Source: Bacillus rubiinfantis (GTDB lineage: Bacteria > Bacillota > Bacilli > Bacillales > Cytobacillaceae). From it: DNA of 64,000 nt. Below are positions 36,742 through 45,066 of the stretch, one piece after another. A program made the position numbers and the translations under genes. Within the stretch, counting starts at the first letter, position 1. The number at the start of each line of letters is the position of its first letter. The notes beneath the pieces were generated by a model. That model saw only the letters and a list, made by a program, of their open reading frames with translations. It did not search any database and had not been told where the DNA came from. Where the stretch lies: NCBI GenBank assembly GCA_000752035.1, contig CCFE01000024.1, positions 1 to 64,000 on the forward strand, given 5' to 3'.

Positions 36742-37254
36742 ATGGGAATTTTAAGTGGGAATCCAAAAGAAGAACCGCTTCATTACGGGGAAGTTTTTGA
36801 TATTTGGGCTTCAGATTTAGCAGGTAATGCGATGATTGCTGGTTACCAAACAATGATGAATCATGCAGGTGACGAAGATCTAAAGAAATTATTACTGGAA
36901 GCAATAGCATTATGCCAGCAGGAGAAGAAGCAAATTGAAGAGTTGCTAAAAGAGAATGGCATAGGTCTCCCGCCAGCAGCGCCAGAACCACCAGAAGCCT
37001 GCTTGGAAGAAATCCCAATTGGTGCAAGAATTCAAGACCCAGCGATTGCTGCTGCACTATCTGCTGATATTGCCGCAGGTTTAGTACTCTTCAGTCAAGT
37101 TATCGGCAAATCTATCCGCGAAGACGTCGCGATGATGTATGGTCAATTTCATACACAAAAGATGGCCTTAGGTGCAAAAGTACTGCGCTTAAATAAGGAA
37201 AAAGGTTGGCTCATTCCTCCGCCGCTGCATCTCAATAAACATCACGAATGCTAA
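36742..37254 (+). CDS. DUF3231 family protein
   Basis: 170 residues from the ATG at 36742, which has a near-perfect AAGGAGGT. Helical bundle resembling the ferritin-like fold: HYGEVFDIWASDLAGNAMIAGYQTMMNHAGD, then helices around QQEKKQIEELLKENG. Common in Bacillaceae, often in several copies; role unknown, possibly spore-related. The frame start at 36640 is not supported. Confidence 0.82.
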   Translation: MGILSGNPKEEPLHYGEVFDIWASDLAGNAMIAGYQTMMNHAGDEDLKKLLLEAIALCQQEKKQIEELLKENGIGLPPAAPEPPEACLEEIPIGARIQDPAIAAALSADIAAGLVLFSQVIGKSIREDVAMMYGQFHTQKMALGAKVLRLNKEKGWLIPPPLHLNKHHEC

Positions 37255-37279
37255 ACCTTCGAACCAAACGAAATAAAGA

Positions 37280-37310
37280 AAATGGACCTGACTTTTGGGT
37301 CCATTTTTTT
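37280..37310 (+). terminator. Terminator after the DUF3231 gene
   Basis: Perfect stem AAATGGACC (37280-37288) and GGTCCATTT (37298-37306) with seven T (37304-37310). Confidence 0.92.
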
Positions 37311-37442
37311 AGTGATTTCCTTTAAAAATTCGCTTTATTGCTACCTTTAAAGCAATAATTTGTCATCAATTAAACCGAATAGTTCCTCTTTAAGAAGCCA
37401 CGATATAATCGTAAGACTATTTTTTAAAAGGAGCTGTCGAAT

Positions 37443-38285
37443 TTGAACAAAAGGATAATCACATTCGTATTAGCCTCAACCCTAATTGGCTTAACAGGCT
37501 GTAATGGCAATCGCGATGCTATTAATGATAATAACCAAAACAATGTTGGTCTCAATAATGTTCGAAACAACAATAATGGTGTTATCCCACAAAACGTATC
37601 GACAAAAAATTTACGTGTATCCACTCGTGCAAGCCAAAATGTTGAGCGACTGGGTGAAGTGGATCGAGCACATGTCATTATTAGCAATAATGATGCCTAT
37701 GTGGCCGTTCGCTTAGCAAACAAACAAACGGATACTGATGACCGCACTGGCATAAATACAAAAAATCGGACAAAGTTTTACCAGAATACTGGGACAAACA
37801 ATCTTACCGGAACCGGTACAAATGATGGTACTGCCGACATTTCCCGTAATGACAATAATACCGGGACGAGCTTAACCGGTTACAACAATAATGCTGGTAT
37901 CAACAGGACAGCAGGAAATACTGGAAATAATATAGAAAACCGTAACAATACTGCAAAAAATGGCAATATCAACTATTATAATGCCGGAGCAAATGGGAAC
38001 GGAACATTTATTGAAGACAATGAAAACAATGCAAATGGTGATAACACAGGGTTCAATGAAGATACCAACAATCGAACCCGGTATAAAAATGTCTCTAACC
38101 GTTTAGAACAAAAAATTGCTGATGAAGTCCGTTCTGCCGACAAGAACATCCACCGGGTATATATATCCTATGATAACAATTTCTATAACAAGATGAACAC
38201 TTACTCGAATGATCTTCGCAATGGCCGAAATAACAATGGTCTTTGGAAGGACTTCACCAACACAGTCCGCGGTGTTTTTGATTAA
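37443..38285 (+). CDS. YhcN/YlaJ-family sporulation lipoprotein with Asn-rich insert
   Basis: 280 residues. TTG start with AGGAGCTG; signal with lipobox LTGC then NGNRDA. The N-terminal part (RLGEVDRAHVIISNNDAYVAVRL) and the C-terminal part (ISNRLEQKI-type segment, SADKNIHRVYISYDNNFYNKM) together form the YhcN/YlaJ domain. Between them lies an unusual stretch of roughly 110 residues rich in Asn, Gly and Thr. Such lipoproteins belong to the spore inner membrane. Followed by a manganese catalase gene. Confidence 0.87.
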   Translation: MNKRIITFVLASTLIGLTGCNGNRDAINDNNQNNVGLNNVRNNNNGVIPQNVSTKNLRVSTRASQNVERLGEVDRAHVIISNNDAYVAVRLANKQTDTDDRTGINTKNRTKFYQNTGTNNLTGTGTNDGTADISRNDNNTGTSLTGYNNNAGINRTAGNTGNNIENRNNTAKNGNINYYNAGANGNGTFIEDNENNANGDNTGFNEDTNNRTRYKNVSNRLEQKIADEVRSADKNIHRVYISYDNNFYNKMNTYSNDLRNGRNNNGLWKDFTNTVRGVFD

Positions 38286-38335
38286 TCAAATAATGATTCA
38301 GTTACTATTTACAACACTTTGGGAGGAACTACAAT

Positions 38336-39190
38336 ATGTATTTTTATAAAGAAGATTTAATTAATATCATTGTCCCTGATAAACCGGATCCGGCCGCAGC
38401 CAAGGTCCTGCAAGAAACTTTAGGAGGCCGCTTTGGAGAGATGCGAACTATGATGCAGTTCTTTTTCCAAAGTTCCAACTTCCGTGGACCCGCAAAGCAG
38501 TACCGTGACTTAATAAGAGGGATTTTTCTTGAAGAGATTAGCCATGTTGAACTTGTCCAGACAACAATTAATCAGCTGTTAAACGGAACTGGTGAAGAAG
38601 TTGTTGGCAATGCCAGCCCTGACGGTGCTCCATTGGATGAGGCTGCCCGTGATGCCAATCCTCATCATTTTATTATGGGGGCGCAGTCATCTCTTCCAGT
38701 TGATGCTTACGGCAATCCTTGGAACGGTAACTATGTCTACAGCCATGGCAATTTAATCAGTGATTTACTCGATAATGTTGTCCTTGAATCAACAGGCGTA
38801 TTACAAAAAACACGAATTTATGAAATGAGTTCAAATAAAACCTTTAGAGAAACATTAGCATTTTTAATTGTTCGCGATAATGCTCACCAAAATGCCTTTG
38901 CTAAGGCATTAGAGACGTTAGGAGTCAATTGGGGGAAAATTTTCCCAGTACCAAATTACGATATTAACAAGTATCCAGAATGTAGAAAATATGTAGAAAT
39001 GGGCTATCACAACGCCCAATTTAATTTCCGTCTAGACGAAACTCGAATCGGAGAAATCTTCCAAGGTGAATCTCCAAGCAGAGATTCTGGTCAGCTCAAT
39101 GTTGTAGCTCCACCACAAGGATTTCCAGTTCCTGTTCTACCGGAAATGCCTAATGAACACAGCCCCGGGCTTTCAGATTTAAATGCGTAA
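38336..39190 (+). CDS. Manganese catalase
   Basis: Dinuclear-manganese enzyme that breaks down H2O2. Ferritin-like bundle with the metal ligands visible: E35, E67 and H70 (LEEISHVELV), E151 and H184 (RDNAHQNAF), which match the known ligands of the Lactobacillus enzyme with a three-residue shift. 284 residues, similar to Bacillus YdbD. AGGAGG precedes ATG. Ends at a strong terminator. Confidence 0.94.
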   Translation: MYFYKEDLINIIVPDKPDPAAAKVLQETLGGRFGEMRTMMQFFFQSSNFRGPAKQYRDLIRGIFLEEISHVELVQTTINQLLNGTGEEVVGNASPDGAPLDEAARDANPHHFIMGAQSSLPVDAYGNPWNGNYVYSHGNLISDLLDNVVLESTGVLQKTRIYEMSSNKTFRETLAFLIVRDNAHQNAFAKALETLGVNWGKIFPVPNYDINKYPECRKYVEMGYHNAQFNFRLDETRIGEIFQGESPSRDSGQLNVVAPPQGFPVPVLPEMPNEHSPGLSDLNA

Positions 39191-39200
39191 CATGGCACTC

Positions 39201-39235
39201 AAAAAGCTATCTCGTGAAAAATGAGATAGCTTTTT
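39201..39235. terminator. Bidirectional terminator after the Mn catalase
   Basis: Perfect 13-base stem AAAAAGCTATCTC (39201-39213) and GAGATAGCTTTTT (39223-39235), serving the convergent Rrf2 gene too. Confidence 0.93.
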
Positions 39236-39266
39236 CAAGCGTTTTTCCTATAACTAGTCAGCCTAT

Positions 39267-39710
39267 TTAATGATTGTGTTTCAAATTTATTTTTTTGTAA
39301 ATATTTCCTTCTAAGAGATCTTTTAGCGTAGTATGGTCCAATAAATCCGCGACAACATCGCGAATCAGACCCCAAAGCGGTTTAAGTACACAAGCCTTAT
39401 CTTCGAGCGGGCAATATTCATATGAAGTAATACTTACGCAGCTCATTGGGGCTAGCGGTCCTTCTAAATCACGAATAATTTTCCCAATTATAATCAAGTC
39501 TGGCGATAATTTTAAGTGGTAACCACCATTCACTCCTCGTTTACTTTTCACATACCCTAGCCCCTTTAATTGCAACAGAATTTGTTCCAAATACTGTATC
39601 GGCACCAGCGTTTCAGCCGCTATTTCTTTTATTTGAATGATTTTAGGTTCATTCCTCCCCAATACAATGAGCGCCCTTAAGGCATATTCTCCTTTTGTAG
39701 AAATCTTCAA
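39267..39710 (-). CDS. Rrf2-family regulator with Fe-S cysteines
   Basis: 147-residue winged-helix protein (MKISTKGEYALRALIVL; VPIQYLEQILLQLKGLG; KRGVNGGYHL). Three cysteines at 91, 100 and 107 sit where IscR and NsrR hold an iron-sulfur cluster (B. subtilis NsrR uses 92, 100, 106). So it likely senses NO, oxidants or Fe-S status rather than acting like cysteine-free CymR. It is divergent from the cysteine dioxygenase and HpaB-like genes, its likely targets. Confidence 0.88.
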   Translation of the reverse strand: MKISTKGEYALRALIVLGRNEPKIIQIKEIAAETLVPIQYLEQILLQLKGLGYVKSKRGVNGGYHLKLSPDLIIIGKIIRDLEGPLAPMSCVSITSYEYCPLEDKACVLKPLWGLIRDVVADLLDHTTLKDLLEGNIYKKINLKHNH

Positions 39711-39751
39711 AACGCTCTCCCCCCACTAATACAGCCTTCCTAAAGATTATT

Positions 39752-39774
39752 TATGTAATAAAAATATATACATA
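39752..39774. promoter_or_regulatory. Candidate Rrf2-protein operator
   Basis: TATGTA (39752-39757) and TACATA (39769-39774) frame an AT-only core, similar in shape to NsrR-type dyads. It lies 42 bases upstream of the Rrf2 gene and 137 bases before the dioxygenase gene. In the same spacer, TTGACTAA occurs twice nearer the dioxygenase gene. Binding is inferred. Confidence 0.4.
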
Positions 39775-39910
39775 GGAAATCGCCTTTTTTATCAAAGGTT
39801 GCTCACCACCGAAAAAGCAAATTCATAAGCTAATCTTGAAAGTTGACTAAGTTCATCATCTTTCTAGACAAAAACTTGACTAATAAAAAAACCTGAAAGG
39901 AAGATCCAAA

Positions 39911-40426
39911 GTGGAATTGATCCAAGATATTCAGACAATGTTTCATCACTTACCTTCATACACAAAAGAAAACATTGATCTAGCCGTAAAGAAGTTACAA
40001 CTTACTTTCGATCAACTAAGACCATATATTACCGCGCCACTAGAATTAGAATATGGGAGAAACGTAATTTTTAATAATGGGAAGATAGAAGTAATCGTTG
40101 TTCATTTGCCGTCTATGGCCAAAACCCTTGTTCATGATCATGGCACATCCAGCGGTTGTATTAAAATTGTCAAAGGGAAGCTCTTAAATCTAGTCTATCA
40201 TCAACAAGAAACCGAACTTATTCCTTTAATAAATGAGAGTAAACTCTTTGCGGCAGGAGATATCTTTCATGTCACTGGTGATACTATCCATATGATGTTT
40301 AACCCAACTCTGTCGCCTGTTGTGACATTTCACGTCTATTCCCCGCCATTAAGCAGTGGAAATCTCTATCAACCGAATTCAGAAACGTTGGCAGCTAAAG
40401 AGGAGAATGGATATGGAAACAATTAG
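39911..40426 (+). CDS. Cysteine dioxygenase-type cupin
   Basis: 171-residue iron(II) cupin. The histidine triad is H75, H77 (VHDHGTSSG) and H127 (TIHMMFN), nearly the same numbering as B. subtilis cysteine dioxygenase. The enzyme oxidises cysteine to cysteine sulfinate, or a related thiol such as 3-mercaptopropionate; which one cannot be told. GTG start with AAAGGAAG. Overlaps the following monooxygenase gene by 14 bases. Confidence 0.87.
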   Translation: MELIQDIQTMFHHLPSYTKENIDLAVKKLQLTFDQLRPYITAPLELEYGRNVIFNNGKIEVIVVHLPSMAKTLVHDHGTSSGCIKIVKGKLLNLVYHQQETELIPLINESKLFAAGDIFHVTGDTIHMMFNPTLSPVVTFHVYSPPLSSGNLYQPNSETLAAKEENGYGNN

Positions 40427-41843
40427 TGATAAATTCATCAAAAGTTTACAGGACGGGCGCAACGTTTGGTTAAATGGGGAAGCTGTTGATGTCACAAGCA
40501 ATCCTAACTTTACGGGTACACTAGCTACGATCAAGTATTTATTTGACATGTTTGAACATCCTTCCAAACAGGAGCTCATCGGCTTTAAAAGTCCAAAAAC
40601 AGGGCAATACGTCCATACAGCATACTTGGTTCCAAATTCTTACGAGGATTTACTAAAAAGAAGAAGATCCTTTGAGGAATGGAGTCAAGCAACAGATGGC
40701 GTCATGAGCCGTTTATCTGACTATGCAAGATCACGCTTAACGGGCTGGTATGCGGCAAGAGAGAACTATCGAAAATATGATGAACACTTCCCAGGAAAAA
40801 TCAAAAACTACTACGAGGGAGCAAGAGACGAGCATCGCATGATGTGTGTTGTCCAACGGGATCCGCAAATCAACCGTTCACAGGTACCGTTACCCGATGA
40901 AAAAGAAGCAGGTTTATTACGAATAACGAGAAAAACAGAGGATGGTATCATTCTGAGCGGCGCCAAAATGATAGCTACTGCTGCACCTTATTGTCATGAT
41001 TTGATTGTCTACCCACTGACAAAGCTAAATGAGAAACAAAAGGACCTAGCCCATATGCTGGCGGTACCGGTCAATTCCCCTGGTCTTCACATTGTTTGCC
41101 GTGAATCGTTTGCCGCTGACTCCGCTAAACAAATGGACTACCCTCTCAGCTCACAATATGACGAGATGGATGCCTTAATCATTTTTGATGAAGTATTTGT
41201 CCCGTGGGAACGAGTGCTGCTACATGATAACCCCGAGGCCATTTGGCAAATCAAATCCGATCTTGCCTCGAACAGTCTCGCCTATCACCAGGCAATCGTC
41301 CGCCTGCACACAAAACTTGAATTTGTTACGGCCATTGCTATTGAAATAGCCGCTGCGATTGGAGCAGATTCCTACCTACATGTTCAGGAAAAAATCGGCA
41401 AATTAATTAATCAAGTACAAACCATTAGCGGCTTAATCATAGCCTCCGAATCTCAAGGAAAGGTTGACAGCCACAGCACATTTCTCCCCGATTTCTGTTA
41501 TATCGAAACAGCAAGAAACTTGGGATCAACGTATTATCCGCGGGCAATTGAAATGCTTCAACTAATCGGTGCAGGAGGATTTATCCAATTACCCTCAAGC
41601 ATGGACGATTTTTCTGGACCTCTCTCCCCTCTATTAAAACAGTATTTTAAGGGAGCAACGCTAGATGCTGAAAAAAGAACAAAATTATTTAAACTTGCCT
41701 GGGATTTAATAGGCAGCCCATTAGGCTCGAGACATCAATTATATGAACGCTATTATGCTGGTGACCCCATTCGAAATCTCGCCGTTCAATATCATTCCTC
41801 TGACAAACAGCACTATAAGCAAATGATTGAAAAGTATCTGTAA
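40413..41843 (+). CDS. HpaB-family flavin-dependent monooxygenase
   Basis: 476 residues of the 4-hydroxyphenylacetate 3-monooxygenase oxygenase-subunit family (acyl-CoA-dehydrogenase fold; uses FADH2 supplied by a separate reductase). Typical parts are ARDEHRMMCVVQRDPQINRS, SGAKMIATAAPYCHD, VFVPWERVLLHD and the end IGSPLGSRHQLYERYYAGDP. AGAGGAG sets the ATG at 40413. No flavin reductase gene adjoins it. Pairing with a cysteine dioxygenase suggests a sulfur-containing or thiol substrate, but that is inference. Confidence 0.87.
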   Translation: METISDKFIKSLQDGRNVWLNGEAVDVTSNPNFTGTLATIKYLFDMFEHPSKQELIGFKSPKTGQYVHTAYLVPNSYEDLLKRRRSFEEWSQATDGVMSRLSDYARSRLTGWYAARENYRKYDEHFPGKIKNYYEGARDEHRMMCVVQRDPQINRSQVPLPDEKEAGLLRITRKTEDGIILSGAKMIATAAPYCHDLIVYPLTKLNEKQKDLAHMLAVPVNSPGLHIVCRESFAADSAKQMDYPLSSQYDEMDALIIFDEVFVPWERVLLHDNPEAIWQIKSDLASNSLAYHQAIVRLHTKLEFVTAIAIEIAAAIGADSYLHVQEKIGKLINQVQTISGLIIASESQGKVDSHSTFLPDFCYIETARNLGSTYYPRAIEMLQLIGAGGFIQLPSSMDDFSGPLSPLLKQYFKGATLDAEKRTKLFKLAWDLIGSPLGSRHQLYERYYAGDPIRNLAVQYHSSDKQHYKQMIEKYL

Positions 41844-41862
41844 ACAGATGCACTCTTCCAGC

Positions 41863-41890
41863 CTGTAATCCATCATTACAGCCTATCTTT
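41863..41890 (+). terminator. Weak terminator after the HpaB-like gene
   Basis: CTGTAAT (41863-41869) pairs with ATTACAG (41875-41881); a short T-rich tail follows. Confidence 0.45.
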
Positions 41891-42058
41891 TGATAACGAG
41901 CTTTAACGAAAAGTTTCCAATAAATGCTAGTTCCTAATATTTGTATTTTAAATTATCATTATACAATCTTTCGAGAAGATAAATAGGAAATATGTTTTTG
42001 TGAGGCTGAAGTTAAAATACTCTTCGGTAATTTCGACATTTATTTTTGCATTCTTTAC

Positions 42059-42096
42059 AAACATCGGTGCCCACATTGTGTCAGGCACCGATGTTT
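42059..42096. repeat. Hairpin of the GGTGCC/GGCACC type, possible terminator
   Basis: Perfect 13-base inverted repeat AAACATCGGTGCC (42059-42071) and GGCACCGATGTTT (42084-42096). It shares the GGTGCC...TCAGGCACC core with the element at 21137 and ends just before the stop of the pentapeptide gene. Confidence 0.7.
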
Positions 42097-42097
42097 A

Positions 42098-42733
42098 CTA
42101 ATCTTTAATCACCAATCCCAACAAGCTGGCAAATTGAATAGCTTGATATGATGATACTTTGCAGCCTTTTAAATCGGTAATAGCTACGGTGAGTGTTTCA
42201 AATGAAGAGCTGCTGATGTCGATTCCTTTTAGGGAGGTATGGTCAAAATTTGCTCCATCTATGTTACAATCCTGAAATTCAACGTTCTTTAACTTGCACT
42301 GATAAAAATCAGCACCCTTTAATAATGTTTCATGAAAGACGACTTTCTCCAGCTTGGATTCACCGAATTCACTTAAACTTAATACAGAGTTCACAAACTG
42401 GACGTTTCCAAAGCGAGATTCAGTGAAATTTGCTCCTAATAATTTGCAGTTCGTAAACGTTACCCGGTGTATCGAAGACTTGCACAAATTTGCATTTGAG
42501 AAGTCGCAGTTTTCAAAGCAGACGTCGGTAATATCAATATTTTCAAAATCAGTATCGGTAAACCTGCTATTCTTAATGACCATTTGATATAGTCGCGCCC
42601 TGTCTACTGCTTCATTCTCAAATAATGAATCGGTAATGCTGCATTGTTCCAGTTCCCGGTCTTCCTCATAAAAAATATCGTGAAAATTCCTTTCTGGTAA
42701 ATCCATTGAAACTCTTGGCATGTCAATTTTCAT
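42098..42733 (-). CDS. Pentapeptide-repeat protein, Qnr-like
   Basis: 211 residues forming a right-handed four-sided beta helix: repeats such as CDFSN ANLCK, ANFTE SRFGN, ADFYQ CKLKN, ANFDH TSLKG. The end KVSSYQAIQFASLLGLVIKD is like the C-terminal dimer module of Qnr proteins (SYQA...LG), as is the total length. Qnr and MfpA mimic DNA and shield gyrase; that function is possible, not proven. Monocistronic. Confidence 0.82.
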   Translation of the reverse strand: MKIDMPRVSMDLPERNFHDIFYEEDRELEQCSITDSLFENEAVDRARLYQMVIKNSRFTDTDFENIDITDVCFENCDFSNANLCKSSIHRVTFTNCKLLGANFTESRFGNVQFVNSVLSLSEFGESKLEKVVFHETLLKGADFYQCKLKNVEFQDCNIDGANFDHTSLKGIDISSSSFETLTVAITDLKGCKVSSYQAIQFASLLGLVIKD

Positions 42734-42976
42734 AAATAAAACCTCTATTTCAATAATTGTAGTGATTACAGTATATCTTATACGAAGGAATTCTTACATC
42801 TCCCAGTAACTTGCGGATAGCACCTCATTACTTTTCCTTCTGATTTTGTTCAGTAGTAATGCAAAAAGACTTTCTCAACAAAATCACTCTGGGAGAGGTT
42901 TAGTATATAATAAAAGAAGAGGTAGGAAAAATTTAGTGCCTCTTATTTACCATACCAAAGTTTAGGAGGTTTAGAG

Positions 42977-44752
42977 ATGATTTGGATTAGAAACCTAAAA
43001 GGAAAATTTACTGGCCTTTCCTCTGCTGTTGCCAGGTTTCCCTTGACGACATTATTTCTATTGGGGACTGCCCTGATTAACGCTTCCTTGATTATCAACG
43101 ACCAAAACGATTACACACTACTCTTAACATTTTTATGTGGGACACTTCTAAGTGCAGTTTCCCAAGTTGCTTATGAACGCTTTTTTACAAAAAGTATTGT
43201 CCGCTTGCTGTTAACCGTTGTTGTTTCCTTACTTACAGCCGGCTATTACCTGATTATAAGAACTGCTCCGACACTCAGCCTGGAGATGGAGATAAGGACA
43301 GCAGCAGCATTATTTGCCCTCTTCATCTGCTTCATTTGGGTTCCTGTTATTAAAAGCGCCATCAGCTTTAATCAGAGCTTCATGATTGCCTTCAAATCGT
43401 TCTTTCATACACTGTTCTTCTCAGCCGTCATCTTTGCAGGGCTTACCATTATTATCACAACAATCCATACATTGATATATCCAATTTCTTCTAATACCTA
43501 TTCACATCTAGCAAATATCGTGTTTATCCTGTTTGCACCGATGTATCTTTTATCGTTGATTCCTGTTTATCCAGGAGCAGCAGTGCAAAAAAATCTGGCT
43601 CAACACCAAAAAATGATCGAATATGCTGCCAGCTGTCCCAAATTCTTAAGGATTTTGCTTTCTTATATTGTCATCCCATTAATTGCTATCTTTACGTTCA
43701 TTCTTGTTATCTACATTGTCAAAAATATCGGACAGGATTTTTGGAAAGATAATTTATTGGAACCGATGATTGTTTCCTACTCGATTACCGGAATTCTAGT
43801 GTATATATTAATAAGCGAGTTGAAAAACAGGTCTGTTGACCTCTATCGCAAATGGTTTCCAAAACTGCTGATTCCAATTGTCCTTTTTCAAATTCTATCC
43901 TCCTCTGTCACACTAATGAACACAGGAGTAACCCATTCGCGCTATTATGTTATTCTATTTGGTATTTTCGCCGTCATTTCGGGAATCTTATTGAGCATTT
44001 TGCCGATTCGAAAAAACGGCGTAATCGCCGCCTTGCTCACGACATTTTCCTTTATATCGATTATTCCGCCTGTTGATGCGTTTACCATCAGCAAACATAG
44101 TCAGATTAAGCTACTTGAAGAAGTTCTACTGAAAAATGAGATGCTGGAACATAGGAAAATTATCCCGAAAGAGTCCATCTCGGATAAGGATAAAGAAAAA
44201 ATTACAGAAGCAATAAGTTATTTAACGATGATGAATTATACAAAGCAACTGTCCTATCTGCCCAAAGATTTTACTATGTATGATGATTTTAGTCAGACAT
44301 TTGGCTTTGAAGAATATAAAGTTCCGGAAAAATTCACCACCGATCAGTTTATTTACGTCAATGTAAAACAGACTGGTCCTATCAGTATAACGGGTCATGA
44401 TTTCTTTGTTGGCATGGATTTATCCTCGCAAGACAAGAATGGTAACGAACAATTTACGTTTGAAAAGGCTGGCCATTCCTATTTCTTGGTTAAGGAGCTT
44501 GAAGATCATCACTTTACGATTAAGTTAGTCAACCATACCAAGCAAGTGATACTTGAATATAATTTAGAAGAGATTTTTGATAAGTTTATGGACTACAGAG
44601 GAGAAACGGTTATTTCCTCTGATGAAGCTGCCTTTATGAAAGAAAACGACTTTGCAAAAATAACCGTCTTCCTCCAATCATTGGATTTCCAAAAAGATTC
44701 CGCCAATCCGTATCTTAGCGCAACGGTGTACGTTTTTGTGCAAATTAAATAA
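42977..44752 (+). CDS. DUF4153 membrane protein
   Basis: 591 residues: about ten to twelve membrane helices in the first 370 (PLTTLFLLGTALINASLII, VPVIKSAISFNQSFMIAFKSFF, VKNIGQDFW...), then a soluble domain of about 200 residues facing the inside or outside. The helical part matches the DUF4153 family. AGGAGGT precedes ATG. Function unknown; a hairpin lies 16 bases after the stop. Confidence 0.82.
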   Translation: MIWIRNLKGKFTGLSSAVARFPLTTLFLLGTALINASLIINDQNDYTLLLTFLCGTLLSAVSQVAYERFFTKSIVRLLLTVVVSLLTAGYYLIIRTAPTLSLEMEIRTAAALFALFICFIWVPVIKSAISFNQSFMIAFKSFFHTLFFSAVIFAGLTIIITTIHTLIYPISSNTYSHLANIVFILFAPMYLLSLIPVYPGAAVQKNLAQHQKMIEYAASCPKFLRILLSYIVIPLIAIFTFILVIYIVKNIGQDFWKDNLLEPMIVSYSITGILVYILISELKNRSVDLYRKWFPKLLIPIVLFQILSSSVTLMNTGVTHSRYYVILFGIFAVISGILLSILPIRKNGVIAALLTTFSFISIIPPVDAFTISKHSQIKLLEEVLLKNEMLEHRKIIPKESISDKDKEKITEAISYLTMMNYTKQLSYLPKDFTMYDDFSQTFGFEEYKVPEKFTTDQFIYVNVKQTGPISITGHDFFVGMDLSSQDKNGNEQFTFEKAGHSYFLVKELEDHHFTIKLVNHTKQVILEYNLEEIFDKFMDYRGETVISSDEAAFMKENDFAKITVFLQSLDFQKDSANPYLSATVYVFVQIK

Positions 44753-45066
44753 GAAGATAGGAACATGGACCAGCCCCAGATGTTAAGTGTGATCGCATAA
44801 CGAGGGCTGGTCATTGCTTGTATGCAGATTTCTTCGCATTCGCCACCTACCCTACTATAACGGCTTATATTTACCCGTAAATACTGAATTGTTTGAACCT
44901 TAACTTTCGACTTCCCCTCCAAAATTCCTAATAATTAACCTGCAATGTCCCGCCGTCCCCTTAAAAAATTTCACAAAAAGAAAATGTTTTTTTAAGAGAC
45001 AGATTAATTATCAAGATGCTATAATAGCTTATCAAAATTTATCAAAATATGATTTGAGGGATTGGG
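44753..45066 (+). other. Intergenic region with hairpin and pel operon promoter
   Basis: No gene is seen. GACCAGCCC (44768-44776) and GGGCTGGTC (44804-44812) form a hairpin that may end the DUF4153 transcript although it lacks a T run. TG-C-TATAAT (45017-45025) is an extended -10 box for pel with no good -35. Two direct repeats TTATCAAAAT start at about 45029 and 45039, in the early transcribed leader, a possible operator. No riboswitch fold was recognised here. Confidence 0.55.

Noticed and set aside
44941..45066. c-di-GMP riboswitch in front of the pel operon
   Set aside because: No GGGCAAA, GACGCAAA or GGTTACC blocks are present; only the hydrolase leader has them.
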